Below are positions 41,663 through 42,270 of a stretch of DNA of 42,270 nt, piece by piece. The number at the start of each line of letters is the position of its first letter. The stretch's first letter is position 1. Origin of the DNA: Muribaculaceae bacterium (GTDB lineage: Bacteria; Bacteroidota; Bacteroidia; Bacteroidales; Muribaculaceae); assembly GCA_009775125.1 (NCBI GenBank), contig VSPD01000021.1, positions 1 to 42,270 of the forward strand. Direction: 5' to 3'. A program made the position numbers and the translations under genes. The notes beneath the pieces were generated by a model that was not told the origin of the DNA, searched no databases, and saw only the letters and a program-made list of their open reading frames with translations.

Positions 41663-42123
41663 TCGGGTTTTCCTTGCTTGCAAAGGTTGGAATTATAATA
41701 TCTCTCGTCGCCCGTCACTTCCCGGCCTACAAACGGCGGCATTTCAACAGCCGCGTTTTCGTCGTCGAGCTCCACCTCGGCCACGACAAGCCCTTCGAGG
41801 TGGCCGTGAAACTCATCCACTTCCCAAGTCCGGCCACCGAAATCGACCAGATAGCGTGTTTTCAATAGCACCGACCCTTCCGGGCACAGTTTCAACATCG
41901 CCTCGGCGTCGGCAGACGGGATAGTATATTCCCACTCGTCACGCACAGCTCCGGCATTGCGGCCTTTCACTGTGATATAACCGACAGCGTCGGCCACGCG
42001 CACCCTCACGGTTGCATCGGGGTTGCGCGAAAGATAGCCCTGCGCCATCTCTCGGCGTCCTTTGGCCATCGCTTTATATATATCGCTGTCGACAAGAAAT
42101 TTACGTTCTATCTCTTTACTCAT
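41659..42123 (-). CDS. CYTH-domain protein (triphosphate tunnel metalloenzyme)
   Basis: The 154-residue protein starts MSKEIERKFLVD, the EIERKF signature of the CYTH family. The tunnel strands TVRVRVADAVGYITVKGR and LKTRYLVDFGGRTWEVDEF carry the conserved Arg, Lys and Glu for triphosphate and metal binding. Such short forms usually act on inorganic triphosphate or related substrates, or as adenylate-cyclase relatives; here the reaction is inferred only from family. It is the first gene of a two-gene unit with the DUF5686 gene. Confidence 0.92.
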   Translation of the reverse strand: MSKEIERKFLVDSDIYKAMAKGRREMAQGYLSRNPDATVRVRVADAVGYITVKGRNAGAVRDEWEYTIPSADAEAMLKLCPEGSVLLKTRYLVDFGGRTWEVDEFHGHLEGLVVAEVELDDENAAVEMPPFVGREVTGDERYYNSNLCKQGKPE

Positions 42124-42150
42124 AAACCATCATTGATTTCAAATGAGACG

Positions 42151-42170
42151 CCGGCGCGATATATCGCGCC
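42151..42170. repeat. 18-bp perfect palindrome upstream of the CYTH gene
   Basis: GGCGCGATATATCGCGCC is self-complementary and lies about 30 bases upstream of the CYTH ATG. It could be a hairpin in the leader or an operator. Nothing else is seen in 42171-42270. Confidence 0.55.
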
Positions 42171-42270
42171 CCTGCAAAATATTATTTTCTATCTGTAAGT
42201 ATATCGTAAAAATAAATTAATGTATTGATATGTTAAGCCGCAGGTCTACAGAAATTAATCATGTATCGTT

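Noticed and set aside
1..42270. CRISPR array, prophage or integrative element
   Set aside because: No regularly spaced repeats, cas, integrase, capsid or conjugation genes were seen on either strand.

Overview
The window looks like chromosome of a gut Bacteroidales bacterium, most likely of the Muribaculaceae. The main evidence is the Bacteroidota promoter signature (a -7 box TAnnTTTG, at several sites with a TTTG or TTG box about 20 bases upstream). It also shows long secreted proteins with a shared C-terminal tail, TonB-dependent receptors, DUF5686 and CYTH proteins, an ECF sigma operon, and polysaccharide enzymes (GH81, GH31). The family assignment is inference from gene content and codon style. 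I saw no phage, integrase, transposase gene or CRISPR array.

Layout. 1-4.2 kb: a 1231-residue secreted protein with many fibronectin-III-like repeats, preceded by a probable structured RNA on the minus strand. 4.3-4.7 kb: a tRNA-Gly(CCC), then a second strongly structured RNA with a four-helix junction. 4.8-8.3 kb: an EamA exporter, a GNAT acetyltransferase and an outer-membrane beta-barrel receptor. 8.5-10.5 kb: an ECF sigma factor operon with overlapping genes. 10.6-11.7 kb: a membrane protein / HTH regulator / PH-like protein cluster. 11.7-12.1 kb: a MITE-like element. 12.1-13.7 kb: a secreted small protein, a Fur-family regulator and a lipoprotein. 14.0-18.4 kb: an AraC regulator and an NTF2-like protein divergent from an exported DUF362 protein and a TonB-dependent receptor. 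18.4-23.1 kb: a nucleic-acid-flavoured group (DEDDh exonuclease, WYL regulator, uracil-glycosylase-fold protein, small unknown protein, AAA+ ATPase).

23.1-27.7 kb: a second terminal-inverted-repeat element and a GH81 beta-1,3-glucanase gene broken by a 5-bp tandem duplication. 27.9-30.5 kb: an operon of cytidine/dCMP deaminase, S41 protease and 5-formyl-THF cyclo-ligase. 30.8-36.2 kb: a large one-TM protein, a GH31 glucosidase and a MalY/PatB aminotransferase. 36.2-36.65 kb: an inverted, near-identical copy of the first element's core, then a possible small RNA. 36.65-42.1 kb: a TPR protein, a MINPP-type phytase, FabG, a DUF5686 outer-membrane protein and a CYTH protein.

Functionally, the region mixes housekeeping genes (tRNA, fabG, folate, dCMP deaminase, protease) with surface and periplasmic functions for diet-derived substrates (beta-1,3-glucan, alpha-glucosides, phytate). 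The least explained parts are the two structured RNAs beside tRNA-Gly, the palindrome-rich repeats, the direct-repeat operators, and the WYL/exonuclease/glycosylase/AAA+ neighbourhood. All function calls come from reading motifs; no database search was run.
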